Part shown: one piece after another, positions 1-7,088 of the stretch | Layout: every line of letters begins with the position of its first letter | Numbering within the stretch: position 1 is the first letter of the stretch | Assembly: GCF_028867705.1 (NCBI RefSeq) | Contig: NZ_CP066171.1 | Coordinates: 1,054,001-1,118,000 of the forward strand | Source of the DNA: Thermoleophilum album | GTDB taxonomy: Bacteria; Actinomycetota; Thermoleophilia; Solirubrobacterales; Thermoleophilaceae | Direction: 5' to 3' | DNA length: 64,000 nucleotides | Program-made: the position numbers and the translations under genes | Notes under the pieces: generated by a model | Told to the model about the DNA's origin: nothing | Databases searched by the model: none | What the model saw: the letters and a program-made list of their open reading frames with translations, nothing else

Positions 1-242
1 AGGGCGCCGCCTGGCTGCGCAAGATCGAGGAGGAGAACGCTGGCGATCTCACGCCTGAGCGGCTCGCGGCGCTCGAGGCGGCAGCAGCTGCCGAGCAGGC
101 GCTCGCCGAGGCGACACCGCTGCCAGTGGCGGGGCAAGCAGCTGCGCAACCCCGTCGCATTGAAGTCGGCGGCGGCGAGCGTGACGCCGTGCCCGCGCGC
201 GAACGCGTCGCCGGCAGGCGTTTCGCCCGCGTCCGGGAGTAG
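1..242 (+). CDS. C-terminal fragment of an unidentified protein (5' end outside window)
   Basis: An open frame enters from the left edge (first whole codon at 3) and ends at TAG 240-242. The readable 79 residues begin with a charged helical stretch (AAWLRKIEEENAGDL) followed by an Ala/Glu-rich helix and a low-complexity Ala/Arg/Val tail, which looks like a poorly conserved C-terminal extension. I do not recognise the family. In many actinobacteria the isoprenoid gene ispG lies just upstream of proS, so an extended IspG tail is possible, but nothing here proves it. The 79-nt gap to proS holds a -10-like box. Confidence 0.45.
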   Translation, partial: GAAWLRKIEEENAGDLTPERLAALEAAAAAEQALAEATPLPVAGQAAAQPRRIEVGGGERDAVPARERVAGRRFARVRE

Positions 243-303
243 CGCGCTCCGGCAGGTGCCACCCGCCCGGCCGGTGGCAGCCGCTTCGGCCCCGGGACAG
301 GAA

Positions 304-309
304 TAGACT
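304..309 (+). promoter_or_regulatory. Candidate -10 box (TAGACT) for proS
   Basis: TAGACT matches the actinobacterial TAnnnT -10 pattern and ends 12 nt before the proS ATG at 322. There is no purine-rich Shine-Dalgarno sequence in between, so the transcript would have a very short leader. No convincing -35 element is visible. Confidence 0.4.
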
Positions 310-321
310 CCGCGCTCCGGC

Positions 322-2028
322 ATGGCGCGACTGTCGTCCTTTTTCCTGCCGACGCTGCGTGAGGACCCCGCCGACGCCGAATCGGTGTCGCACCGGCTGG
401 TTGTGCGCGCCGGCCTCGCTCGTCAGCTCGGTGCCGGTCTTTGGACCTCTCTGCCGGCGCTGTGGCGCGCCCACCGCCGCTGCGAGCAGATCATCCGTGA
501 GGAGATGGATGCGATCGGCGCCCAGGAGATGTTGATGCCGTTGATCCAGCCGATCGAGCTGTGGCAGCGCACTGGTCGCGCCCAGATCGAGGAGCTCTTC
601 AAGCTGCGCGACCGGCGCGAGGCGGAGCTAGTTCTGGCGATGACGCACGAAGAGGCCGTTACCTGGCACGTGGCGCGCGAGGTGCGCTCCTACCGCCAGC
701 TGCCGTTGATCCTCTACCAGTTCCAGCTGAAGGCTCGCGACGAGCCCCGCCCGCGCGCGGGGCTTCTGCGCGTGCGCGAGTTCGTGATGAAGGACGCCTA
801 CAGCTTCGATCGCGACGCTGAGGGGCTCGAGCGCTCCTACGAGCTCCACCGCGGCGCCTACGCGCGCATCTTCGACCGCGCCGGCCTCGAGTGGTACGAA
901 GTCGAGTCGGATGTGGGGATGATGGGCGGTTCGGGTGCGCACGAGTACATGGCGCCGTGCCCAGCGGGCGAGAACGAGATCGCGCTCTCCGATGCCGGCT
1001 ACGCCGCGAACGTCGAGATCGCGCGCGGCACGCCACGAGCGCCCGGCGACCTGCCCGCACCCCGTGAGCGACCCGAGAAGGTCCACACCCCTGGCCAGCG
1101 GACGATTGAGGAAGTTGCGGCGTTTCTCGCAGTTCCTCCCGCCGCACTCGTTAAAGCGCTGCCGGTGCGCACCGAGTCGGGCCGTGTGCTTGTCGCGCTC
1201 GTGCGCGGCGACCACCGTCTCAACGAGGTGAAACTGCGCAACCACCTCGGCGAGCAGGTGCGCCAGCTCACCGCCGAAGAGATCGAGCGTGAGCTGCATG
1301 TGCCGCCGGGCTACATCGGCCCGGTCGGACTTGGCTGTGCGCTCGTCGCCGACGAGGCGCTGCGCGGCCTGCGCGGGCTCGTGACCGGCGCCAACGAAGC
1401 CGACGCCCACCTGGTTGGGGTCGAGCCCGGGCGCGACTTCGATTGCGAGTGGGCGGACATCCGTCGTGTCGAGGCCGGCGACCGCTGTCCGCGTGGCGGC
1501 ACGATTCGTATCGAAGCGGCGATCGAGGTGGGCAACATCTTCAAGCTCGGCACGCGCTACTCCGAGCCGCTCGGCGCGACCTTCCTCGACGAACAGGGCC
1601 GAGAACGTCCGATCGTGATGGGCTCGTACGGCATCGGCCCGGCGCGCGTCGTCGCTGCCGCGATCGAGCAGCGCTCCGACGAGGCCGGCATCGTCTGGCC
1701 CACAGCTCTCGCCCCCTTCGATCTCCACATCGTCGCGCTCGGTCGTCCCGGCGAACGCGCTCGCCAGGTCGCCGACCGCCTCTACGTCGAGCTGCGCGCG
1801 CGGGGATTGAGCGCCCTCTACGACGATCGCGACACGGCCACGCCGGGCGAGAAGTTCAACGACGCCGACCTGCTCGGTCTGCCGTGGCGGGTCACGGTCG
1901 GTCGCAAAGGCGTGGAGCAGGGCGTAATCGATCTGCGCAGTCGCGACGGCGAGACCGCGCGCCAGATCGCGATCGAACGTGCCGCCGACGAGCTCGCCGA
2001 GCTCGTGAGCGCCGGCGGGCAGAGGTGA
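322..2028 (+). CDS. proS: Prolyl-tRNA synthetase, bacterial type with editing insertion
   Basis: This class II aminoacyl-tRNA synthetase charges tRNA(Pro) in the cytoplasm. The 568-residue length is normal for the bacterial form with an INS editing domain. Visible motifs include the N-terminal block around EEMDAIGAQEMLMP, motif 2 (RVREFVMKDAYSF), a YbaK-like trans-editing insertion at about residues 230-390, motif 3 (GSYGIGPARVV) and an anticodon-binding C-terminal domain (DDRDTATPGEKFNDADLLG). The ATG at 322 fits the family's usual N-terminus (hydrophobic block, then the PTLRE-like segment). Its TGA overlaps the GTG of the next gene by 4 bp, so the two are probably translationally coupled. 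Confidence 0.97.
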   Translation: MARLSSFFLPTLREDPADAESVSHRLVVRAGLARQLGAGLWTSLPALWRAHRRCEQIIREEMDAIGAQEMLMPLIQPIELWQRTGRAQIEELFKLRDRREAELVLAMTHEEAVTWHVAREVRSYRQLPLILYQFQLKARDEPRPRAGLLRVREFVMKDAYSFDRDAEGLERSYELHRGAYARIFDRAGLEWYEVESDVGMMGGSGAHEYMAPCPAGENEIALSDAGYAANVEIARGTPRAPGDLPAPRERPEKVHTPGQRTIEEVAAFLAVPPAALVKALPVRTESGRVLVALVRGDHRLNEVKLRNHLGEQVRQLTAEEIERELHVPPGYIGPVGLGCALVADEALRGLRGLVTGANEADAHLVGVEPGRDFDCEWADIRRVEAGDRCPRGGTIRIEAAIEVGNIFKLGTRYSEPLGATFLDEQGRERPIVMGSYGIGPARVVAAAIEQRSDEAGIVWPTALAPFDLHIVALGRPGERARQVADRLYVELRARGLSALYDDRDTATPGEKFNDADLLGLPWRVTVGRKGVEQGVIDLRSRDGETARQIAIERAADELAELVSAGGQR

Positions 2029-2684
2029 GCGAACGCACGCGTCGCCGACGCTGGCTCGAGCTGCTCGGGGTCGACCGCTCGCGCCTTCCCCGCGCCGACG
2101 AGATCGCAGCGGGGCCGCTGCGACCGCTCACTATTCCCAACATCGTCGACTACCTGCGGCTCGCGGCGCTCGCCGTCTTCGTCGTGCTGGCGGTGGTCTA
2201 CGCGCAGCCTTCCCCGCTACTTGCGTCGCTTTTCGCCGCCATCGGTCTCGCCGACTTCTTCGACGGTCTTTTAGCGCGACTCACAGGGCAGTTCAGCCGC
2301 CTGGGGATGCTGCTCGACCCGGTCGTCGATCGGCTGTTGACGGTGGTCGGCGGGGCGGTAGCGCTGGCGATGGACGCGCTGCCCTGGTGGCTCGTGGCGG
2401 TGGCGGCCACGCGCGAGCTCGCGACCGTCACGCTGGCGCGCTACGCGCTCGCGCGCGGACTGGCGATCGAGGTCAACACGCTTGGGCGTGTCGCGGTCGC
2501 CGTAACGTTTCTCGGTCTCGCCGGTGCGCTGTGGAGCGCAGCGGACGTCTGGACCATCGTCGTAGCCATAGGTGTGGCCATTTCCCTTGCCGCCACAGGC
2601 GTTTACGTGCTACATGGCCTTCGCCGCCTAGCGGCGCAGCGACACGGTCGCAATTTCCAGACCAAAACCTCAAGCCAAACTTGA
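2025..2684 (+). CDS. CDP-alcohol phosphatidyltransferase family membrane protein (PgsA-like)
   Basis: This 219-residue integral membrane protein carries the complete family signature D-x2-D-G-x2-A-R-x8-G-x3-D-x3-D (DFFDGLLARL through GMLLDPVVDR, about residues 76-99). It should transfer a phosphatidyl group from CDP-diacylglycerol to an alcohol acceptor; glycerol-3-phosphate (PgsA) is the usual one, but the acceptor cannot be read from sequence. Several hydrophobic helices follow the signature. The start is GTG 2025, overlapping the proS stop as GTGA. In Streptomyces the pgsA gene normally sits between ftsK and cinA; here that position holds a RodZ-like gene and this one follows proS instead. 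Confidence 0.88.
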   Translation: MSERTRRRRWLELLGVDRSRLPRADEIAAGPLRPLTIPNIVDYLRLAALAVFVVLAVVYAQPSPLLASLFAAIGLADFFDGLLARLTGQFSRLGMLLDPVVDRLLTVVGGAVALAMDALPWWLVAVAATRELATVTLARYALARGLAIEVNTLGRVAVAVTFLGLAGALWSAADVWTIVVAIGVAISLAATGVYVLHGLRRLAAQRHGRNFQTKTSSQT

Positions 2685-2691
2685 CGGTTCG

Positions 2692-2697
2692 TATACT
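2692..2697 (+). promoter_or_regulatory. Candidate -10 box (TATACT) for the rsiG-like gene
   Basis: TATACT lies in the short gap after the phosphatidyltransferase stop, about 27-30 nt before the ATG codons at 2724/2727. A strong GAGGAGG Shine-Dalgarno stands at 2717-2723. TTGACG at 2681-2686 is too close to serve as its -35. Confidence 0.45.
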
Positions 2698-2723
2698 CGA
2701 GTTCCAAGGGGGAAACGAGGAGG

Positions 2724-2981
2724 ATGATGGACACCTTTCCCGACCTCGGCTCGCTCAGCGACGAGGAGCTCAAGCAGCTCATCCAGCAGCTGACCGAAGA
2801 GGAGCAAGAGATCTCCTACAAACGGCGCATTCTCCACGGCAAGATCGACATCCTCCGTGCCGAGCTCGTTAACCGGCCCAGACGGCGTCGCGAAGAAGGC
2901 GAGTCGATCATCACCGGCGCCGACGTCGAACAGCTCACCAACATTCTCGCCGGCAAGTCCCTGCCCGACACCGAAGGCTAG
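2724..2981 (+). CDS. rsiG: RsiG-like anti-sigma factor, single c-di-GMP-binding motif
   Basis: A small, highly charged, probably coiled-coil protein of 85 residues. Residues 27-42 read E27-x3-S31-x2-R34-x3-H38-x3-D42, which matches the E(X)3S(X)2R(X)3Q(X)3D c-di-GMP signature of the RsiG family except for His in place of Gln. In Streptomyces, RsiG holds two copies of the motif and uses c-di-GMP to sequester the sporulation sigma factor WhiG; the Rubrobacter radiotolerans form has one copy and works as a homodimer. One copy here suggests the homodimeric type. No WhiG/FliA-type sigma gene lies in the window, so the partner is unknown. It has its own promoter candidate and SD (start 2724, possibly 2727) and is followed 6 nt later by the Zn-ribbon/FHA gene. 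Confidence 0.78.
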   Translation: MMDTFPDLGSLSDEELKQLIQQLTEEEQEISYKRRILHGKIDILRAELVNRPRRRREEGESIITGADVEQLTNILAGKSLPDTEG

Positions 2982-2987
2982 CCCGGA

Positions 2988-3446
2988 GTGCACTGCCCGG
3001 AGTGCGGATTCGTCAACTCCGAGAGCGCTAGTTACTGCCAGCGCTGCGGGGCTTTTCTGGCCCGTATCGGCGAGAGCGAAGGCGGCACCACCGAGGCGTA
3101 CCAGATCGACCCGAGCGGCGAGCTTCGGCCGATCGATATCGAAGAGGCAGCGGCCGGCGGAGCGCTCGTGATCCGCTCGGGGGGTGGGCGAGCCGGAGAG
3201 CTCTTCGAGCTGTCGGGCGAACGCACGACGATCGGTCGCAGCCCCAACGCCGATGTCTTCCTCGACGACGTCACCGTTTCGCGCAACCACGCCGTCGTCG
3301 TCCGTCGTCGCGACGGCTTCTACATCGACGACCTCGGTTCGCTCAACGGCACCTACGTGAACCGGCGCCGCATCGAGTCGCACCGCCTCACCCACGGCGA
3401 CGAGCTGCAGATCGGCAAGTACCGCCTGACCTTCCTCGAGCGTTAG
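2988..3446 (+). CDS. Zinc-ribbon plus FHA-domain protein (GarA/OdhI-like context)
   Basis: This 152-residue protein has an N-terminal zinc ribbon (C3-x2-C6 and C17-x2-C20), a linker with a Thr pair (T34-T35) followed by EAYQID, and a C-terminal forkhead-associated domain with the GRS, SRNHA and SLNGTYVN motifs that bind phosphothreonine. In mycobacteria and corynebacteria the FHA protein GarA/OdhI is phosphorylated on an N-terminal TT pair by Ser/Thr kinases, and its FHA domain then binds that site intramolecularly; its gene precedes a MerR gene as here. A GarA-like role is inference: GarA lacks the zinc ribbon. The start is GTG 2988, only 6 nt after rsiG, so the genes are probably cotranscribed. 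Confidence 0.85.
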   Translation: MHCPECGFVNSESASYCQRCGAFLARIGESEGGTTEAYQIDPSGELRPIDIEEAAAGGALVIRSGGGRAGELFELSGERTTIGRSPNADVFLDDVTVSRNHAVVVRRRDGFYIDDLGSLNGTYVNRRRIESHRLTHGDELQIGKYRLTFLER

Positions 3447-3480
3447 GCGAGGACCGAGCGGAGATCGGGATCGGACGGGC

Positions 3481-4251
3481 GTGGCGACGATCGACCGGGC
3501 TGATAGCAAGAGCGGCGAGAGCACCCGGAATCAGCCCGCAAGCAGCGATGCGGGCCAAGGTCAGCGCGTTCGGGGGATGACGATCGGCGCTGTGTGCAAA
3601 CAGCTCGAGCGCGAGTTTCCCGGGCTTTCGATATCGAAGATCCGCTATCTCGAATACCAGAAACTGCTCTCGCCGCAGCGCACGCCCGGGGGCTACCGGA
3701 TCTACACGCCCGCCGACGTGGAACGGCTGCGCACGATCCTGCGCCTGCAGCGCGACGAGTTCCTGCCGTTGCGCGTGATCCGCCAGGAGCTCGAGTCGGG
3801 CGTCGCGACCACGGCGAGCGATCACGCACCGGTGCGTTCGCGGTCGCGCCCGGCGGTTTCGCTGCGCACCCCGCCCTCGCTGCGCCGGGTTAGCGACGCT
3901 CTCGCCGAGACCGGCGCCGACGCGCAGCTGCTGCGCGAGTTGCAGGAGTTCGGGATAGTGAAAGGCACGGTTCGCGACGGCGAGCCGATGCTCGACGACA
4001 GCGAAGTCGAGATCTTGCGTGCGGCAGTAAGGCTGCGCGAGTTCGGCGTCGGCGGTCGCAATCTGCGCTTGTTACGAACCTCGGCCGAGCGCGAGGTCAC
4101 GCTGCTCGAACAGGTGCTCGGCCCGAGCCTGCGCTCGCGCAACCCCGAGCGGCGCAAGGAGGCGCTCGAGCAGCTCGAGCGACTAGCTGAGGCGCTCTCG
4201 CAGCTCCGCCATCTCCTGCTGGTGCGCGACCTGCGACGCTTCGCCGGCTGA
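3481..4251 (+). CDS. ftsR: MerR-family transcription factor, FtsR-like
   Basis: A 256-residue DNA-binding regulator. The winged helix-turn-helix runs from about residue 33 (MTIGAVCKQLEREFPGLS) through SKIRYLEYQKLLSPQRTPGG and YRIYTPADVERL, the hallmark of MerR proteins. The C-terminal half has a central linker and a long helical segment but no obvious metal-binding Cys. In Corynebacterium FtsR, and its mycobacterial counterpart beside garA, regulate ftsZ and growth; the FHA-MerR order is the same here, which supports the assignment. The start could be GTG 3481 or ATG 3577, which would remove the poorly conserved first 32 residues. Confidence 0.8.
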   Translation: MATIDRADSKSGESTRNQPASSDAGQGQRVRGMTIGAVCKQLEREFPGLSISKIRYLEYQKLLSPQRTPGGYRIYTPADVERLRTILRLQRDEFLPLRVIRQELESGVATTASDHAPVRSRSRPAVSLRTPPSLRRVSDALAETGADAQLLRELQEFGIVKGTVRDGEPMLDDSEVEILRAAVRLREFGVGGRNLRLLRTSAEREVTLLEQVLGPSLRSRNPERRKEALEQLERLAEALSQLRHLLLVRDLRRFAG

Positions 4252-4262
4252 AGACCGCCGCG

Positions 4263-4814
4263 GTGCTGCGCGGGTTAGGCTCTCGCAGCGCGGTGGAGCT
4301 CAAGCGCTACATCACTGACATTCCCGACTTTCCGCGGCCAGGGATCGTCTTCAAGGACATCACCCCGCTGTTTCTTGACCATCGCGCCCTGCGCTATGTC
4401 GTCGACCGGTTCGCCGCTCTGGCGCGCGAGCTACGAGCCGACTACGTGCTCGCCGCTGAAGCGCGTGGTTTCGTGCTCGGTGGCGCGATCGCCGCTGCCG
4501 CCGACGCCGGCTTCGTCCTCGCCCGCAAGCCGGGCAAGCTGCCGCGCGAAACCCAGTCCGTCGAGTACCAGCTCGAGTGCGGCGTCGACGCTCTCGAGAT
4601 GCACGCCGACGCGCTTGCGGGCGGGGCTCGGGTGCTGGTGCACGACGACCTCCTGGCGACGGGCGGGACTGCGGCCGCGCTGTGCGAGCTCGTCGAGCGT
4701 TCCGGGGGCGAGATCGTCGCCTGTGCGTTCGTGATCGAGTTGGCGTTCCTCGGCGGACGCGAGCGGCTACGCGGACGGCGGGTCGAGAGCCTGATCGTTT
4801 ACGACTCGCCTTGA
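4263..4814 (+). CDS. apt: Adenine phosphoribosyltransferase
   Basis: This cytoplasmic purine-salvage enzyme makes AMP from adenine and PRPP. The 183-residue length is standard. Visible are the N-terminal IPDFPRPGIVFKDITPLF block typical of Apt and the PRPP-binding loop VLVHDDLLATGGTAAAL near residue 125. It starts at GTG 4263, 11 nt after the MerR gene, and its TGA overlaps a TTG start for the next frame. No purine regulatory element is visible upstream. Confidence 0.95.
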   Translation: MLRGLGSRSAVELKRYITDIPDFPRPGIVFKDITPLFLDHRALRYVVDRFAALARELRADYVLAAEARGFVLGGAIAAAADAGFVLARKPGKLPRETQSVEYQLECGVDALEMHADALAGGARVLVHDDLLATGGTAAALCELVERSGGEIVACAFVIELAFLGGRERLRGRRVESLIVYDSP

Positions 4815-5281
4815 TCGTTGTCGAGCGCAGACGGACCGTCGCCGCGCCCCGCAGCTCGGTGTGGGCGGTGCTAGTTGATCCGTGGCGATTCGGCGAGTGG
4901 TGGCCGCGCGCCGTATCCTCCGAGCGCGCCGGCGCCGGTGCTTGGCGTGCACGGCTCGCGCCCCCGCGGCGACCGCAAGCAACGGTGACGGCGGTGTTCG
5001 AGCGCTGCGAGACGCACGAGCCGACACGGTTCGTTTTCCGCCAGCGCGTCGACGGCACGCCGTTCGGACGCACGTTTCGCCGCGTCGAGTGGGCCTTCGA
5101 GCTAGCGCGCCGGGGCGACGGCGCGAGGGAACGGACGGAGATCGCGGCCACCGCGCGCGTCGAGCTCAAAGGCCTGGGCAGGCTTGGCCGTTGGCAGGTG
5201 CGTCGCGCCTTCCGCCGGACGGCCGACAGCGCGCTTGCGCGGCTCGACGCGCTGCTGGCCGGGGACCCGCGAAAGGCCTGA
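4811..5281 (+). CDS. SRPBCC/polyketide-cyclase-like small protein
   Basis: A frame of about 156 residues begins VERRRTVAAPRSSVWAVLVDP and has the SRPBCC (START-like) layout: a first strand, then a helix with W-x-V-L-x-D-P-x2-F-x2-W, and a C-terminal amphipathic helix after alternating strands. Such proteins bind hydrophobic ligands; the ligand is unknown. The proposed start is TTG 4811, which overlaps the apt stop (TTGA), a coupling style seen elsewhere in this window; no stronger start is visible upstream outside apt. Confidence 0.6.
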   Translation: MIVVERRRTVAAPRSSVWAVLVDPWRFGEWWPRAVSSERAGAGAWRARLAPPRRPQATVTAVFERCETHEPTRFVFRQRVDGTPFGRTFRRVEWAFELARRGDGARERTEIAATARVELKGLGRLGRWQVRRAFRRTADSALARLDALLAGDPRKA

Positions 5282-5332
5282 CGAGCGTCGGATGGGGCAA
5301 GAGTGCGTCCGCCGGTGACGAAAGGAATGCCC

Positions 5333-7012
5333 GTGAGCGAGGCCAGCAACTCGCGTTCGCAGCGCACAGACACGTACGTGCCGCCGGTGGCACCCATGCG
5401 GTGGTGGGGGTGGGGCCGCGACAGCGAGGCGAGCCCGCTCCCCGAGGCGGCGAGGAAGCTTCTGCGCGAACGCTTCGGTCTTGACGGTGCCCGGGTCGAC
5501 GCCCCTGTCGCGCTCGGCGACATCGAGCTACCCGATTGCAGGCTCGACGAGCGGGTGCGCAAGCGTCTCGGCGAGGCCGTCGGCGCGGCCCACGTCCACA
5601 GCGACCGCATCGCCCGCGTAAGTCACGCGGTGGGACGCAGCTACCCGGATCTCGTGCGCCTGCGAACGGGCGATCTCGCGACCGCGCCGGACGCTGTGGT
5701 GATGCCCGGCTCGGCAGCCGAGGTCGAGCGCGTGCTCGCGATCGCGCGCAGCGAAGGTGTCGCCGTGGTGCCCTTCGGTGGGGGTACGAGCGTGGTGGGA
5801 GGCGTCGAGCCGCTGCCCGGGAAACACGGTGCGGTCGTGACGCTCGACCTGCGGCGGTTAAGCGGCGTGCTGGCGGTCGACCCTGCCGCGCGCGTCGCCA
5901 CCGTCGGTGCGGGCACGACCGGCCCCGACCTCGAGCGCGCGCTAAGCGCGCACGGCGTGACGCTCGGACACTTCCCGCAGTCGTTCGAGTTCTCGACGGT
6001 CGGCGGCTGGGTTGCGGCACGCTCGTCGGGCCAGGCGTCGAGCGGCTACGGCCGGATCGACGACGTTCTCGTCGGCACCGATCTCGTCGCACCGGCCGGA
6101 AGGCTGGTGTTGCCGGCGCTGCCAGCTACTGCCGCCGGGCCCGATCTGCGCCGGTTGGTGCTGGGCAGCGAGGGCACGCTCGGCGTCGTCACGGAATGTT
6201 CCTTGCGCGTGCGCCCGCTGCCCGCCGCACGCCACTACGAAGCGTGGTCGCTGCCCTCCTTCGCCGACGGTTGCGAAGCGCTGCGTGCGCTCGCCCAGGA
6301 GCGCGTTCTCCCCGATGTGGCTCGGCTGTCGGACGAAGAGGAAACAGCCATCTCGCTGGCGCTGGCTGGCGATCACCCGGGCGTCGCGCTTGTGCGTCGC
6401 TACCTGCGTTTGCGCGGTCACCGCCAGCCGTGCTTGCTCGTCACGATCTACGAGGGCGACGGCCACGACGTCGCTTGGCGGCGCGCGCGTTGCCGCCGTG
6501 TGTTGCGCGGCCACGGAGGGCTGGCGCTCGGCGCGCGGCCGGCGCGCCAGTGGGAGCGCGAGCGCTTCCGCGGACCTTACCTGCGCGACGCGCTGCTCGA
6601 CTACGGCGTGCTCGTCGAAACGCTCGAAACGGCAACGCTGTGGAGCAACCTCGCGCGCTTGTACGGGGCGGTTCGCGGTGCGCTGCGCAGCGCGCTGACA
6701 CGGGTCACTCCCGACCCTGTGGTGATGTGCCACGTCTCGCACCTCTACGAGCCCGGCGCTTCGCTCTACTTCACCTTTCTCGCACCCGCCGAGGCCGAGG
6801 AGCGCATCGCGCTTTGGGCCGCTGCGAAGCGCGCTGCTTGTGAGGCGATCGTGGCGAACGGCGGCACGATCACCCACCACCACGGGGTGGGCCGCGACCA
6901 CCGCGAGTGGCTCGAGGCCGAAGACAGCGCCCTCGGTCTGGCCGCCCTCCGCGCGCTCAAGCGCGAGCTCGATCCCGACGGGATCATGAACCCGGGCAAG
7001 CTGCTGCCCTGA
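5333..7012 (+). CDS. FAD-linked oxidase, alkyldihydroxyacetonephosphate-synthase-like
   Basis: A flavoprotein of about 559 residues in the vanillyl-alcohol-oxidase/FAD-binding type 4 superfamily. N-terminal RWWGWG, the FAD-binding PFGGGTSVVGGVEP segment, PQSFEFSTVGGWVA and the C-terminal HHHGVGRDHREWL are hallmarks of alkyl-DHAP synthase (AGPS), which swaps an acyl for an alkyl group on dihydroxyacetone phosphate to make ether lipids. Glycolate oxidase GlcD-type enzymes share the FAD domain but not RWWGWG. The start is GTG 5333, 6 nt after AAAGGA; upstream GTG 5303 and ATG 5327 fit that SD less well. Many bacterial relatives have unproven substrates, so ether-lipid synthesis is likely but not certain. 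Confidence 0.82.
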   Translation: MSEASNSRSQRTDTYVPPVAPMRWWGWGRDSEASPLPEAARKLLRERFGLDGARVDAPVALGDIELPDCRLDERVRKRLGEAVGAAHVHSDRIARVSHAVGRSYPDLVRLRTGDLATAPDAVVMPGSAAEVERVLAIARSEGVAVVPFGGGTSVVGGVEPLPGKHGAVVTLDLRRLSGVLAVDPAARVATVGAGTTGPDLERALSAHGVTLGHFPQSFEFSTVGGWVAARSSGQASSGYGRIDDVLVGTDLVAPAGRLVLPALPATAAGPDLRRLVLGSEGTLGVVTECSLRVRPLPAARHYEAWSLPSFADGCEALRALAQERVLPDVARLSDEEETAISLALAGDHPGVALVRRYLRLRGHRQPCLLVTIYEGDGHDVAWRRARCRRVLRGHGGLALGARPARQWERERFRGPYLRDALLDYGVLVETLETATLWSNLARLYGAVRGALRSALTRVTPDPVVMCHVSHLYEPGASLYFTFLAPAEAEERIALWAAAKRAACEAIVANGGTITHHHGVGRDHREWLEAEDSALGLAALRALKRELDPDGIMNPGKLLP

Positions 7013-7024
7013 GGAAGGTCGGTG

Positions 7025-7050
7025 ACGGGGCGGCTCCTGCCCCGTGCTTT
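7025..7050 (+). terminator. GC-rich hairpin after the AGPS-like gene
   Basis: ACGGGGC (7025-7031) pairs perfectly with GCCCCGT (7039-7045) around a 7-nt loop and is followed by GCTTT. It lies 13 nt after the AGPS-like stop, between convergent genes. A second stem, GAGCCGG/CCGGCTC at 7066-7072 and 7084-7090, overlaps the stop codon of the minus-strand gene. The T tract is weak, so termination is only likely. Confidence 0.45.
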
Positions 7051-7088
7051 GGGCGCGGGTGCGGGGAGCCGGCGCGAGGGCACCCGGC

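Noticed and set aside
2681-2697. TTGACG and TATACT as a paired -35/-10 promoter
   Set aside because: Only 5 nt separate them, far from the usual 17; TATACT alone is kept as a candidate -10.
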